Source: Saccharum officinarum
Taxonomy: Eukaryota > Streptophyta > Magnoliopsida > Poales > Poaceae
Assembly (NCBI GenBank): GCA_020631735.1
Contig: CM036170.1
Span: 66,913,737-66,977,736 of the forward strand
Direction of reading: 5' to 3'
DNA length: 64,000 nt
A model generated the notes under the pieces. That model saw nothing but the letters and a program-made list of their open reading frames with translations, made no database searches and was not told the origin of the DNA. Of the stretch, positions 11,969 through 23,769 are shown piece after piece. Numbering within the stretch: the stretch's first letter is position 1; each line of letters opens with the position of its first letter. Position numbers and translations under genes: made by a program.

Positions 11969-12690
11969 ATGGCGAACCGTGGCACGGCCGCTCTTGTGTT
12001 CGCGTGTCTCCTTGTCGCGGTCACCCTGGCGGACGCAGCAGTCCCGCCGGTGTCACCGCTGGTCCGCAACAAGGTGCACGGGGTGCAGGAGCGAGAGACG
12101 TGCTTCGCCGTGGCGCAGGCAAGGTTTTCTCCACCGGTATTTTAAAAATCTCGGTGGTTACCGATAAACGAGAATATTGAATATATTAGAAATTTATCGA
12201 CGATAGAAATAAAATTTCAAAAAAAAAGATAAAAATGACTCATTTTGTTCAGGAGAGCACACATATCATTTCTAAACCATTTAACATAAAAAACTAAATA
12301 AAACATATTATCAATTGCCTATTTAATAAGGAGTGCAACGGCATAGACGGAACATGCGAGTGTGTTGCGGCGGTGGCAACTTGAATCTAGAAGAGAAGAG
12401 GAGAGAAAATGAAACATGGATTAAGGTTAGAGTATTGTGTAAGCTTTGACATCTATTAGGATGGACAAATTTTAAAATTATGAAAATTTCGGACAATAGA
12501 GAAAAAATCTCGGACCCGGCCAGTAAATGGGGTATCTCAAAAATTTTAGATTTTATCGGCCGATATTTTTTTTCCCTAGGCGCTGGCCGCCGGGCTGACC
12601 CTAAAGCAGGTCCTCAGCTTGAACCCCAACATCATCTGCCAGAAGCTCTTCATCGGCCAGTGGGTTTTCCTTGATGCCGCTCACGCTTGA
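11969..12690 (+). pseudogene. LysM protein copy B, interrupted by a Mutator-like insertion (possibly spliced)
   Basis: The 5' part (11969-12120) encodes the signal peptide and the first half of the LysM domain up to CFAVAQA. After a 458-bp insertion the frame resumes at 12580-12690 (LAAGLTLKQVLSLNPNI... to the same AHA ending as copy C). Read straight through, it stops at 12145. If a donor at 12137 (CCG/GTATTT) were joined to the acceptor ending at 12579 (TTTTTTTTCCCTAG), the frame would be restored exactly: 56 codons plus 36 codons, a 92-aa protein with about 8 extra residues. Two of the four LysM cysteines are replaced (first C to R, last C to F), so even a spliced product would lack one disulfide. 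The promoter is preserved. Pseudogene is the cautious call. Confidence 0.72.
12121..12578. mobile_element. Small Mutator-like insertion in LysM copy B
   Basis: Comparison with copies A and C defines a 458-bp insert. It is flanked by 9-bp repeats GGCGCAGGC (12112-12120) and GGCGCTGGC (12579-12587) with one mismatch; 9-bp target duplications are the Mutator hallmark. Its terminal repeats are weak: AAATCTCGG and CCGATAAA motifs occur near both ends. No coding capacity. Confidence 0.62.
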
Positions 12691-12767
12691 CAGAATTTGA
12701 TGGCACCCTGCGTACAACGTCGTTATGTTCGTGTGATGTTCGTGCTCTGAATAATAAGGGGTCATCT

Positions 12768-15115
12768 AGGCAAAATTTGCTACAGGACATGCAAAGTGAC
12801 CCCTCTTTGCTAGCGGACATGCAAAATGAAGTGTTTTGCTGGTGGACACTCTGGTTTTTGACAAATTTGCTGGTGGGCACTTCGCCCAATAAAATATTAA
12901 TTTCTGGCTGCTAAGAAGAGAGAGATGGGTGGTAAAATGTCCAATTTGCCCCCTGTCCCTTTCTTCTACCTTGGACCGTCGGCACTTTATCCCAGTTCAC
13001 TGGCTCCTTCTCCTGGGGACTCCCCGCGTCGTCTGTCTCCCCTCGGCCCCGCCGCCCCCGCGCTCCCTGCGCCTCGACCATGCCGCGGCGCCGTCCCTCT
13101 CCCCCGCTACCACCATACCCACGCCTGATGGCCTCCTCGCCACCGCCACCGAGCAGCTGGAGCGCGAGTCGACCTCCGTCGCGATCGACGAGGCCCCGCT
13201 CGCGGCGCTGTCCCTGTGGGAGCTGCAGCTGGTGCTCGTCTACTTCGCGCAGGAGGGGAGACCACGGAGCTCATGGACGCCATCGCTTGCGGCTGGATCG
13301 AGCGCCTCGTGGGGGCGGCAACGTCGCCGCGCTTCTCGGGGAGATGGACTGCGTCGGGCTGTGGGGAGAGGGAACTCGCGGCACAGGGCGCAGCAGCTCA
13401 TGGCGGCACGGCGGCGCAGGGCGCAACAGCTCGTGGCGGCGCAGCGCACGACCGGTGGTTCGCGCGTGGCAACGTGCGGGCGCGCGGCACAACAGCTCGC
13501 GGTGGTGCGCGGCCAGGCTTAGGCCGTAGCAGCTCTCGGCGGCACGGGGCGCGGGTCACAGGGCGTAGCAGCTCATGGTGGCGCGGCGCACCGCGCGCAG
13601 CGGCGGGGGATGCTGGGGGCGGCGCGGCCATGGAGGCCACCGCGGCTAGGGTCCGGGTTCGCCGGGGATGGGGAGAGGTCGCCGGGGATGGGGACGAGCT
13701 CACCATGGATGGGGATAGGTCGCTAGTATGCATGGGCAACGAGCCAGCCCAAACCAGCACGACACAACAATGGGCTGGCACGGCCCGATGGGGGTCGGGC
13801 CGACAAGGCATGTCGTGCCCTGCGGGCCGTGCCTATCAGGCATGCGGGCCTGGCCTTCGGCCCAGGCATGGCACTACGGGCTATTTACCATGCCGTGCCA
13901 GCCTAAAAAGCCCAGCCAATCTAGCAGGTCGTGCCGGCCTGTGGCCCGCTACAACAGGGGAAGGGGGAAGAGAGGTCGGAGGAGGTTGAGGTTGTGATGC
14001 CTCCGACGCTCAAGGCCGGATCCATCGCAATGCCTCCGCACGGCCGTAGCAAGGTGCGCTCGAGGCCACCGGTGCCCCGCAGCAGTGCCCAACGACCTGC
14101 GTGCTCGAGGGCGGGGTGGAGCTCGAGTGTCAGGGTTGGGGTGGCGGCGCTCCGGATCTCCGCCTGGCGCTCGCTCAGTTGCTCACTCGCCGTCACGGCC
14201 GCTGGAGGAGAGAGGGAGAGGGTGTCCGCGTGAGGTGCGGGCGTGCGGTGCTTCGCGAGGGATCAGGGATGCGGTGCGGAGGGGGATTGGGAGGCGGCGT
14301 GGGGAGTAGCTGAGACCGAGTGAGGTGGAGGCACGGCTCGGCGCTAGGGCCGCGGAGGCGAGTCGCACGCCTCACGTAGCAACGCAGGAGTTGCGGCCTC
14401 GGGGAAAAGGGAGTGTGGCGCAGGTGGGGGAAAGGGAGTGGGATAGGGTTTGGGTGGAAAGCAGTGATGGGCCTTTACTCCTTTAACAGGCCAAGGCAAG
14501 CACCGGGCCATCAACGGGCCTTCCACTAGTTCACGGGCCGTGCTGTACCAGCCCACGTGCCTGGGTGTGGCCCAGGCATGGCCCTGTACATCAGGCCGTG
14601 CCGGCCCGGGCCCACACAGTAGCGGGTCAGGACAAAAAAATGGGCCTCGTGCTGGGCCAACGGGCTCGGGCTGCATGCCCATATATAGTCGACGGGGATG
14701 GGGATGATGTCGTCGGGGATGGGGACGAGCTCGCCATGGAGGAGGACAGCCCTGTTGCCGGCCGCTTGGGCTGTGCAAGACGCGTGGCCGCGTGCTGCCA
14801 CTCACCTGCTGGACGTCAAGGAAGCCACCCCAAGCCCGGTCGAACAGCTGCGGCCCCTCCCGACGAGCTCGGCCATGGAGGCGGCGACCATGCCTGTGCA
14901 GAGAAGGAGATGGGGAGGAAGAAAGAGCCCAGGGGCAAAAAGGATATTTTCACGCCTATTCTCTCTTCTGTTTAGCTAGAAATGAATATTTTATTTAGCG
15001 CGGTGTCCAGGAGCAAATCTGACAATAACGTTGGTGTCCACTAGCAAAACGCTTCATTTTGCATTTCCGCTAGCAAAGAGGGGTCACTTTGCATGTCATG
15101 TAGCAAATTTTGCCT
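12768..15115. mobile_element. Pack-MULE-like element with long terminal inverted repeats
   Basis: The ends are inverted repeats of about 110 bp. 12768-12880 begins AGGCAAAATTTGCTAC and continues with a GACCCCTCTTTGCTAGCGG core; 15003-15115 is its inverse with only a few mismatches over the first 80 bp. The interior is strongly GC-rich (13000-14950) in an AT-rich neighbourhood, as expected of captured host sequence. Open frames of 137-257 aa occur in several phases on both strands and show no recognisable domain, so no source gene is named. No 9-bp target duplication is visible. It separates the copy B gene from its 3' flank. Confidence 0.68.
13728..14686. mobile_element. Nested inverted-repeat element rich in GGGCC motifs
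   Basis: Left end near TATGCATGGGCAACGAGCC and right end near GGGCTGCATGCCCATATA are inverse. Long complementary stretches follow (CAGCACGA, GGGCCGTGCC/GGCACGGCCC, GGCCCAGGCATGG). The sequence on both sides contains GGGGATGGGGA repeats, suggesting insertion inside the Pack-MULE interior. Class not determined. Confidence 0.42.
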
Positions 15116-15600
15116 TTCGTTCGCGATCCTTATTTGCTATATATAACTAAGGTTCGCGCTGAATATTTTCTACTTTCCTGTACTGTTCTGGAGTCCTCTG
15201 TCGTCACTGTATTCCAGTACGGCGCTCTAACAAATGTGGCAAGAAAACGAGGCCATATTTAGTTCCCAAAAATTTTCAAGATTCTCCGTCACATCGAATG
15301 TTTGGACACATGTATGGAGCATTAAATATAGACGAAAAAACATTAATTACACAGTTTGGTAGAAAACCACGAGACGAATCTTTTGAGCCTAATTAGTCCA
15401 TGATTGCACACTAATTGACAAATACAAACGAAAGTGCTACAGTAGCCAAAGCCAAAAACTTTCGCGAACTAAACACACCCTGAATGTCAGTTGTGTGTCC
15501 CAAGTTCCATTCCATGTCCGTTTCTCTCTTGGATTGTATGTCTAACCATGGCGCTTCATATTCAACATCTTGATTGTCTTTGGTGTACTATTGTTTATGT
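15116..15600 (+). repeat. LysM tandem unit, copy B (3' flank)
   Basis: Resumes the unit after the Pack-MULE: AACTAAGGTTCGCGCTGA near 15147, TACTTTCCTGTACTGTTCTGGAG near 15170 and the AATGTCAGTTGTGTGTCCC stretch at 15482 match copy C at 33286-33410. It contains the MITE at 15251-15480. Confidence 0.75.
15251..15480. mobile_element. GGCCTTGTTTAG-family MITE
   Basis: Begins GGCCATATTTAGTTCCCAAA and ends GAACTAAACACACCC, with the family's internal signatures (CACATCGAATGTTTGGACAC, GACGAATCTTTTGAGCCTAATTAG). Copies A (near 4990) and C (near 33388) lack it, giving a direct empty site. Flanking CGA/TGA suggests a 3-bp target duplication. Confidence 0.8.
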
Positions 15601-16069
15601 TATGGTCTATACCTAGGATCTAGGTTTAATAAAACATGAAAGAATTTGAATAAATTATACAATAATAAGGATTAGCATTTCAATTTAGCACGTTCATGGA
15701 TAACAAAGTTGTATCAATTCAACTATTATACTAAAAAGTAAAAGTTAATGTATAGATTCATGATGTCGTAGAAAGAAAGCAATATGAGCTAACTATGATT
15801 TCAACTAAATAGTGTTTATTGGTAGGCAAGGCTATGGTATCCCCTTTAGTTGTTAGCGGGTAATACCTTAAATAAATCTGAACCATCAATTTTTTTAGAT
15901 TTTTTAATTAATTAATTAATTTTGAAAAACACAGAATATTCTCAAATCCCTCTAATGGAGGGAGACACAGATGGTCATGCAACTCCTTCCTTTTCACACG
16001 CTTTTGTGTGGCTCAGCTACAAAAATATATGTTACATACATGACAAATATCAACAACTAACATGTTAGA
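15601..16069. other. No gene; AT-rich spacer
   Basis: Low-complexity AT-rich DNA with a TTAATTAATTAATTAATT run near 15905. No frame or motif stands out. Confidence 0.5.
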
Positions 16070-18345
16070 GCATGTTTGGTAGAGATTTACCGGCTCCAGA
16101 TTCACCATTTTCAGCTCCACTCCACCAAAAAATTTTCCAAACAATCTAAGTCATATTTTGCAGAGCTCCAAGTTGAAAAACTAGGATCCAGATCTACAGA
16201 TCCACTATGGAGCAGCTCCAATATGGATCTGGGATCCCACTATTACTGAGAAGAGTGTTTTACAGAGCTCCGTGATGAATCCGTTGGGCCGGCCCAACAG
16301 TCAACCAATTACTGCCCAACAGCAGTCCACCGGTGGGAGCTCCTTCTTCTCTTTTGTCTCACTGACGTCCTAGGTCCACAGACTTCATCTTCTTCGTAGG
16401 AGGCAGAGCACGGGTGGCATCGGCGCAATTGGCGCGGCCAGGGCTAGCACAACACAGCATGGCAACCCTCGGCACGGGCGCGGCTCTTCTAGTGCCGCAG
16501 CCGGGGCTCGCGCGGTTGGCGGCGGCCATGGCCAGGAAGGGGCTACGCGAGAGGGTGGCTTGCTTGGCGTGGTCCTGCGCGGTCAGGGCTGGCACGGCCA
16601 GGGGCCTGGCGCCGCCGAGGAGGGGTTGGCCGAGGCAACCTGAGTGCACGCACGAGCATTCTGCTCAGTCGCGTGGGGAAAACAATGGGAAAAATAAAAC
16701 AAACTGTTTTTTTTAATGGATGGAAATGGTGGGTTATTATCACCTAACTTTATGAGGACGTATAAAAATTATGTGTCCAGAGCACCTCTTGAGGTGCTCC
16801 ATGGAATCCATGGATCTAGCCCCCAAATTAAGATTTTTGCTAACTTCAGATGTGGTGGTGTAAAAGCGTTTGGGTGAAAAAATAGGAACTAGAGCTTATT
16901 TTTTTGTGGATCTAAAGCATTTTGACCTTTTGCACAGCTCTAAGTACTCCTTATTCATAAAAAACAGCTGTGGATCCATTTTTTTCCTTAAACACCTTAG
17001 CTCCAGGGGATCTAGATCCATCAAAAAACCATGGATTTCGGAGGTGCTCTAAAAATTCATAGATTTCTGGAGTTGTCCAAATTAGCCACCGTGCCACTGG
17101 TTACTTAAAAATAATGGTTTCTTTTCTTCCGAAATCTCCCAATGCCACGCTCGCTGTCTTTCCTGTGCCCGGCCGCGTGGCCCTCGCACGGTCACCAGCG
17201 CCGGTCCTAGGATTTTGAGGGCCCTCACGTGAACTCGCCGCGACGGCCTCTCTAGACAAATGTTTCTTAGGTACCATTCTAAAACGCTAACACCTAAATT
17301 ACAAGAAAGAACATGACTATACGAGTACAAAGTCCTATAAGTCTGTAATACTATACAAATAATTAACTTGGATTATAAATTGAACAGGGAAAAATACCTA
17401 GGGGCTGGACATGAACTGAAACAACTAATCGGCGATCGCAATTCGCAAGAATGCAAGGACCAAGATGTCATTGTCGTGGAGCTCTGCTTAGTCGCCGCTG
17501 TCATGCGCCATTCTTTGGCAGTCTAGCTCTCTACAGCGGCGCGGCTCATGCTCGTCACCGGCTCTGCGTGTGTGTCATGTGCGTCAAGCGTCGGTGACAC
17601 GGCCGGCGCGTCGCCAACTCATGAGTCGCGATCGAGTGCGGCGCGGCTCCTCGCCTCCTCTCTACTAGAGGGCCATGGTGAAAACTGGGAAAGAAAGCCA
17701 GGAAGGCCGACGTTGTCTTCTTGGCCGGCTAGCAAGTTCGCTGCCTCTTTTCTCATTAGTTTGCTTATGCCTAATGGACTATAAGGCGTAGGGTGGGTAT
17801 GCCTAGGCTTGGGCCCCTCTCCCACCTGGGCCCTCGGCCGTCGCACCCCATGCCCTCCCCCTAGGGCCGACACTGACGGTCGCGCCGCCTTTGCCGCGCC
17901 TGGCCAAGGTGAGCCCCTCAACCAGTAGCGCCGCTCTTTCACCACCTGCCCCGTCCTCTCTCACGGCCATGCCGCCTCCAGCTGCAATTGCCCTACCCCG
18001 GTCGCGCCAGCCCTACCCTTGGTCGCGCCGAGCTAGCTCGATGCCGGCCGCGCCGACCTCGCCTGTATCGCACTGGCCATCGCCCAGGCCACGGTTGGTG
18101 TCCCGCTGCTCTACTTAGGAAGAGGAAGTAGACTCTGACGTGCAAGCCCAAGGTGTTAGTGAGACAAAGGAGGAAGAGGAGGAGGAGCTCTCACTAATGG
18201 GCTACGGATGTATGGCTCTTGGGCCGGCCAGCAGATCTGCAATGGAGCTCTCCTAGACACTTTTTTCAGGTGGCAATGAGATCCTAGATTTAAGTTGGTG
18301 CTGCTCCAAAGAGGTGGAGGAGCTCTCACTAATGGGCTATGGATG
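16070..18345. repeat. GC-rich composite element, copy 2
   Basis: Left end GAGCATGTTTGGTAGAG, followed by block-for-block similarity to 8025-9351 (copy 1). A hAT element at 17196-17875 is inserted in it; copy 1 supplies the uninterrupted sequence (GGTCGGCGCCGCC). The right end is truncated near 18345, where it joins the copy C unit. Confidence 0.5.
17196..17875. mobile_element. hAT non-autonomous element
   Basis: Ends are CAGCGCCGGTCCTAGGATTT on the left and, read inward from the right, CAGTGTCGGCCCTAGGGG. Flanking 8-mers are ACGGTCAC and ACGGTCGC (7/8). The related repeat at 8840-8860 lacks the insert. 680 bp; the frames at 17548-17784 (+) and 17619-17945 (-) have no recognisable domain. Confidence 0.72.
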
Positions 18346-18419
18346 CAGTAGCTAACATATTATGTAAACCCATTTACTAAGTCACTGGCTCCTACATTTT
18401 ATAAAATGGAAATGTGTTC

Positions 18420-19216
18420 CCATCTTTTGCGCGTTGTCTCATGTACTCCCGTGAGTTCCAAATAACATAAGTGACATTTTAGGTTATCCTAGGTCAGCTA
18501 TTATAAACCTCGATTGCATATTACATTTTATGTATTGAGCCTAGATAATTGAAATGATATGATAGATTTGTCCGTTAATGTAGTTTAATAATAGTTTGTG
18601 GCAAAATTTTCTACTCGAAGTTTTGGAAACCATTTCGATGTCCAAAAATCGGATTATTTGTGACTAGAAGGTGGATTAACATATACTTACATCACATCAA
18701 TGCTAGGTTTATTGTTGTCTCAAACAATAGAATCGTCTAAATTTTACCAGTATCAAAAATATGTACAAAGAGGATACCATTTCGACATAGCCAAAGAATC
18801 TATGTAAAAGACGAAATAAGCCATACTTTTTCTGCTAGCCAGCAGCGTTTTTTTCTCACAACAAATTAGCCAACAATACTTTCAGCCATGGCTTTTCAGC
18901 CACGCGAACAGATTGTTCAGTAAAAAAACTACACGATGCAAATTATGAATCTTATTACTTTCGTAGGAACCATAAACTCACCCTCTAACTGGCCAATGCA
19001 ATGATTTATTTGATCCCAGACAAATGAACGGATGCCTTTAGGTGGTTCATAGTATCCCCTGCGTTTGTCAGTTGTCACTCTGATGAACTCTTGTTCCGCT
19101 TCTTCCCGAGCAACTAAACTGGACGAAACTTCGACTTGTTTCACCTAAGGCAAGAATGGCCGCCTTGCTAATGTGCAAACAGCGACATGTTCGTTAGTAG
19201 TATCGCCATTTTGGCT
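18420..19216 (+). repeat. LysM tandem unit, copy C (promoter part), cut off from its gene
   Basis: Nearly identical to 11095-11785 of copy B. A small insertion at about 18817-18905 is absent from B and looks like a degenerate MITE. The unit stops at TTTTGGCT (19216), exactly where the CACTA begins, and continues after it at GCTGAAACTGACGCC (32459). The distal promoter of LysM copy C is therefore 13 kb from its gene. Confidence 0.82.
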
Positions 19217-19232
19217 CACTAGTAGAAAAGAG

Positions 19233-19540
19233 CTCTAAGCCGGCGGTCCACTTTATTTTTACTGGCAGTTTCACTTTAGGGCCGGCTGTGTAAAGAAATA
19301 GGTGGGCCACGACTTTGTAACCGCCTGTGGAAATCCATTTCCACAGGCGGTTGTCATAAGCCAACCGCCAGTGCAAATGTTACATTTACACTAGCGGTTG
19401 CCTTTATGACAACCGCCTGTGGAAATGGATTTCCAACCAGTGTAAATGTAACATTTGCACTGACGGTTGGATTATGACAACCGCTTGTGGAAATGGATTT
19501 CCACAGGTGGTTACAAAAGGCAACCGTCAGTGATGTTTCT
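19233..19540. repeat. CACTA 5' subterminal hairpin repeats
   Basis: Multiple direct and inverted copies of ACCGCCTGTGGAAATNNATTTCC and AACCGCCAGTGCAAATG-type units form perfect short hairpins (for example about 19320-19350). Such arrays are TnpA binding sites in En/Spm elements. A TATATATA box follows at 19543-19550 and probably starts transcription of the transposase gene. Confidence 0.75.
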
Positions 19541-20104
19541 GGTATATATATCCCTTCTTCCTCTCCGAGCAGAACTGTTCATCGCAGTCACCTTCCATTG
19601 GAGGGCATTTTGGAGGTCCATATCTCTCAAAATATAAGGGGAGAGGTTTTGATCTTGATTTTTTAGAAGGACGTTGATAAGAAAGGTTAGTTTATGTCCC
19701 TGTACCATCATTTTGTTCATTCTTGCTTAATTTGAGCAACTTTTTGGATCTAGGGTTTCACCATGAGTTAGAGAGAAGAAAATCTAACTTCTTGTCTTTA
19801 TTTCTTCTAATGAGGTTGCTTAAAATGGTTACATAATGTCCCTCCTCTCTTCCTTTTCATGTTTGCTTCTCAATTTAGCTAGTTTATGCAAGATATATAT
19901 TCCATCAATGGTGTGTTCTTGTGTAATTATGCTACTTAGGTTTTGTAATTATGCAACTTAGGTTTTTTAATTATGTTACTTATTAGGTTTTTTACTTTAA
20001 TCCCTAGCTACCCTACCTAAATCCTAGCTAAAACCTCACATAAATCGTAAACCCTAGCTAATAAACCATAGCTATACCCTACCTCACATCAAAAGGTGCT
20101 AAAT

Positions 20105-20122
20105 ATATATATTATATATATA

Positions 20123-20204
<82 letters not shown>
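20105..20204. repeat. (TA)n microsatellite
   Basis: About 100 bp of nearly pure TA repeat just before the transposase frame. Its length is likely to be unreliable in the assembly. Confidence 0.95.
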
Positions 20205-20206
<2 letters not shown>

Positions 20207-23200
20207 TTACTTGTTTTGCATTGATTACAATACCCGAGGTCCACAGTGTCATGATTTTACAGATAATGATGGAGAGGTCCTTTTGGATGTATAAGTTATC
20301 AAGACTAGATCCATCATACATACCCGAGGCCCATAGGTTTATTGATGCCGCTAAGAACCATGCAAGGAGAACAAAGAAGACGCACATACATTGTCCATGC
20401 ATGGACTGCATAAATGTTGTTGTATTTGATGACACTCAACAAATCCTTTCTCATCTGATCCGCCGAGGATTTATGAAGGATTACTTGATTTGGACAAAGC
20501 ATGGAGAGGGTAGCTCTGCGCCTTATACAACTGGAAACCCTACGAACATCGACGTCGATGGTCCAGATATGCTTGTTGGCGGGGTTTCAGTTCGTACACG
20601 AGACACAACAACCTGATGCCGAACATGTTGTGCCAAATGTTCCTGATCATGGTTTTGCTGGAGGAAATGAAGGTGTCAGAACTAATGTCCAGCCAAATAA
20701 TATGGCTGCGGAACATGCAGAATTCCTAGAGGCAATGTTGCGTCGTCATGCGGAAGATCCATCAATGTTCTTCATGAAAGGTATGGAAGCCCTGATGAAG
20801 GCAGCAGAAGAGCCTTTGTACGATGAGTCTAAGGGTTGCACCAAAGAGTTCACGACGCTGCTGTCTGTGCTAAAGTTGTTGATGTGCAAAGCTAGGTATG
20901 GCCTTTCTGATGCTGGCTTCGATGCGTTCTTGAGTATTATCGCAGACATGCATCCAAAGGAGAACAAAGTGCCTGCTAATATGCACTATGCAAAGAAGCT
21001 AATCAGTCCACTGATGATGGGTGTTGAGAAGATCCACGCCCATAGAAATCATTGTATCCTATATCGAGGTGCTAATTATAAAGACTTGGTTAGCTGTCCA
21101 AATTATGGTGCAAGTAGGTACAAGACGAATAAAGACTACAGAGAGAAAGAGTGTGTTGCCTCCTTGTGTAAAGGAAAGAAGCGAAAGAGGACCCAACATA
21201 AGACCCCGAAGAATAGTTCAAAACCCACCAGCAAAGACAAAACAAGAAGTAGACTATTATGCATAGAAAAAGATTCCTGCTTTGGTGATGTGGTACCTGC
21301 CTATGGTCAATCGATTGAGGTGTTTGTTTGCTAACCCAGAGGATGCCAAACTTATGAGCTAGTATGCTTCTAATGAGCACAAAGACGATGGGAAGCTTCG
21401 GCACCCAGCCGATGGCCAGTAGTGGAAAGATTTCAATGAAAACCACAAGGACTTTGCAAAGGAACCAAGAAATGTTAGGTTCACACTGAGTACTGACGGA
21501 ATGAATCCATTTGCTGAGAGGAGCAGCAAGCACAGCACATGGCCGGTGATCCTCACCATCTACAACCTTCCTCCATGGTTGATGCAGAAACGAAAGTACC
21601 TTTTGCTAACCATCCTTATCTCTAGACCTACACGGCCTGGAGTTGACATGGATGTTTTCTTGGAGCCCTTAATGGAGGACATGAAAATATTGTGGGAAAC
21701 AAGTGTTCAAATATTGGACGAGTACCGCAAAGAATCATTCACGCTGAGAGCAATTATCTTTGTTACGATCAACGATTACCCTGCTCTTTTCACTTTATCA
21801 GGGCAGTTCAAGGGAAAGGTTAGTTGTGTGGTATGCATAGATGGAACCGCTTACATGTCCCTTACTGCATTTAAGCAGATAATGTACATGAGGCACGGAC
21901 GCTTCTTATCGAAAGGACACAAGTACCGCTAGAAAAAAATGGATAAGTACTTCGACAATAATGTTGAACTACAGTCGACTGCTCCATTGGGTAACAGTAA
22001 AGGCAAAAGAGTTTTCAACATAGTCAGCAAACTCAAATTTATTTTTGGGAACAAGACAAAAGATGGAAAACCAAGAAACGATGTCAAACCAACTCCATGG
22101 GCTACATTCAAGAAGAAGTCTATTTTCTTCGAATATTTGTCATACTGGCCAGAGTTAGACATCCGCCATGCGATCGATGGTATGCACGTTCAGAAGAACG
22201 TGTTTGAAAGACTAATTGGAACCTTACTAGACATGAAGGGCAAGACAAAGGAAGGACTAAATTCACGCATTGACATGGTACAGTTAGACATAAAAAAAGA
22301 ACTTCACCCTGTTCTTCAAGAAAATGGGAAGTACCACCTCCCGGCAGCAAGCTATAACCTCAACAATGATGAGAAACATGCGATGTGTGTGTGGTTGAAG
22401 AATTTGAAAGTCCCATCTAGATTTTGCTCCAGCATACGGAGTATTGTGTCAATGAAAGACCTTACACTCATCAACTACAACTTACATGATTTTCATGTCA
22501 TGCTGACTACTTTCCTCCCTATTGCTATCAGAGCTATAAATCCAATGTGGATAAAGGTTACAGTCGTGGTTGTGCTACTTCTTCAACATGATCTCACAGA
22601 AGGTGATTGACCGGGATGAGTTGGCGTCTCTTAAGGAATTCACAGCGGAGACAGTGTCACAGTTTGAGATGTGTTTTCCCCCAGCATTCTTCGATATTAT
22701 GGTTCATCTTGTGGTGCACTTGGTTCAACAAATAGAGGCACTGAGTCCCATGTACTTGCATGAGATGTGGACGTATGAGCGTTTCATGTCAATACTAAAT
22801 GGCTATGTATCAACTCGTACTCGTCCTGAGGCGTCCATGGTAGAGGGGTACTTAACCGAAGAGACAATTGAGTCTGGAGGTCCATTCTGCAACAGCGTCC
22901 TAAAAGACCAGGTTGCAATAGGTTTGTCTCCGTCACAACATGAGGGTAGGCCGAATGGAAGAGGGAGGACAGGAAAGAAATCATTCGTCCCGCAAGATTA
23001 CAATACAGTCCTCAAGGCACATCACAGCATCCTACATCAGCTCTTGATAATGGAGCCTTTGATCGAGGAACACATTGATGAGCTTCGCGAACATAATCAT
23101 GGGCACACGGATGAATGGTTAATGAAAGAACACAAGAATCAGTTCACCTCATGGCTAAGGGAGCATGACATTCCAGATGGGAAAACAATTGAGGAACGCA

Positions 23201-23769
23201 CCATCAAGATGTTGGCTTCTAGACCATCATGCCAGGTCACGACATGGCAAACCTATGACATCAGTGGCTTCACATACTGTACCAAGTCCAAGGACAAAAA
23301 GAGCATGTCACAGAACAGTGGAGTTCGATGTGACGCCTTACACTCTGAAACTGGTGAGGAAACTACATACTTTGGCTTCGTTGAGGACATATGGGAACTA
23401 GACTATGGTACATTTCAAATCCTTGTGTTTCGATGTCAATGGGTTGAAGACAAACATATCACAGTAGACAACTATGGGGTCAGAGTTCTTGATCTAAGTA
23501 AGGTATGCTACAAAGATGATCCATGGATAATGGCTAACCGTGTTGCACAGGTCTTCTATGCTGAACAGATCATTTCTCCCAATGAGAAGAAAAGTACGGA
23601 CAAGCCAAAGCATGTAGTTTTTCCTGAAAAGCAACAAGCTATAGGAGTTGATGGTGTATCTGACCTAAATGAATTTAACGAGTTCAGCGACATTTCTCTC
23701 TTTGTAGATGACCATCCAATAAAGATAAGGAATGTTGAGCGAAGCATCCCACAGAATTCGTTTCCCTAG
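20203..23769 (+). pseudogene. CACTA TNP2-type transposase, disrupted
   Basis: Domains in order: a transposase-associated zinc-finger-like domain (RSFWMYKLSRLDPSY through CPCMDCINVVVF, about 20270-20510); the TNP2 core (NPFAERSSKHSTWPV, INDYPALFTLSGQFKGK, AIDGMHVQKNVFERL, about 21490-22330); DUF4218 (EMCFPPAFFDIMVHLVVHLV to YERFMSILNGYV, about 22650-22815); and DUF4216 near the C-terminus (YFGFVEDIWELDYG..., about 23360-23550). Lesions include a frame change near 20585, stops at 21360, 21420 and 21930, and a frame change near 22565. Some early breaks could be introns, but the stops inside the core mean it is not functional as written. Confidence 0.88.

Larger units (their letters stand above)
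11095..12767 (+). repeat. LysM tandem unit, copy B (5' part and gene)
   Basis: Collinear with copy A (3736-4800) and copy C (18420-19216 plus 32459-33100). The stretch from TGTGTTCCATCTTTTGCACG at 11095 is nearly identical to 18420 onward in copy C, so B and C are closer to each other than to A. The unit is interrupted after the gene by the Pack-MULE-like element and resumes at 15116. Confidence 0.82.

Noticed and set aside
13216..13989. 257-aa open frame in the GC-rich part of the Pack-MULE
   Set aside because: Overlaps long frames in other phases and on the other strand, has low-complexity Gly/Ala/Arg composition and no domain; composition explains its length.
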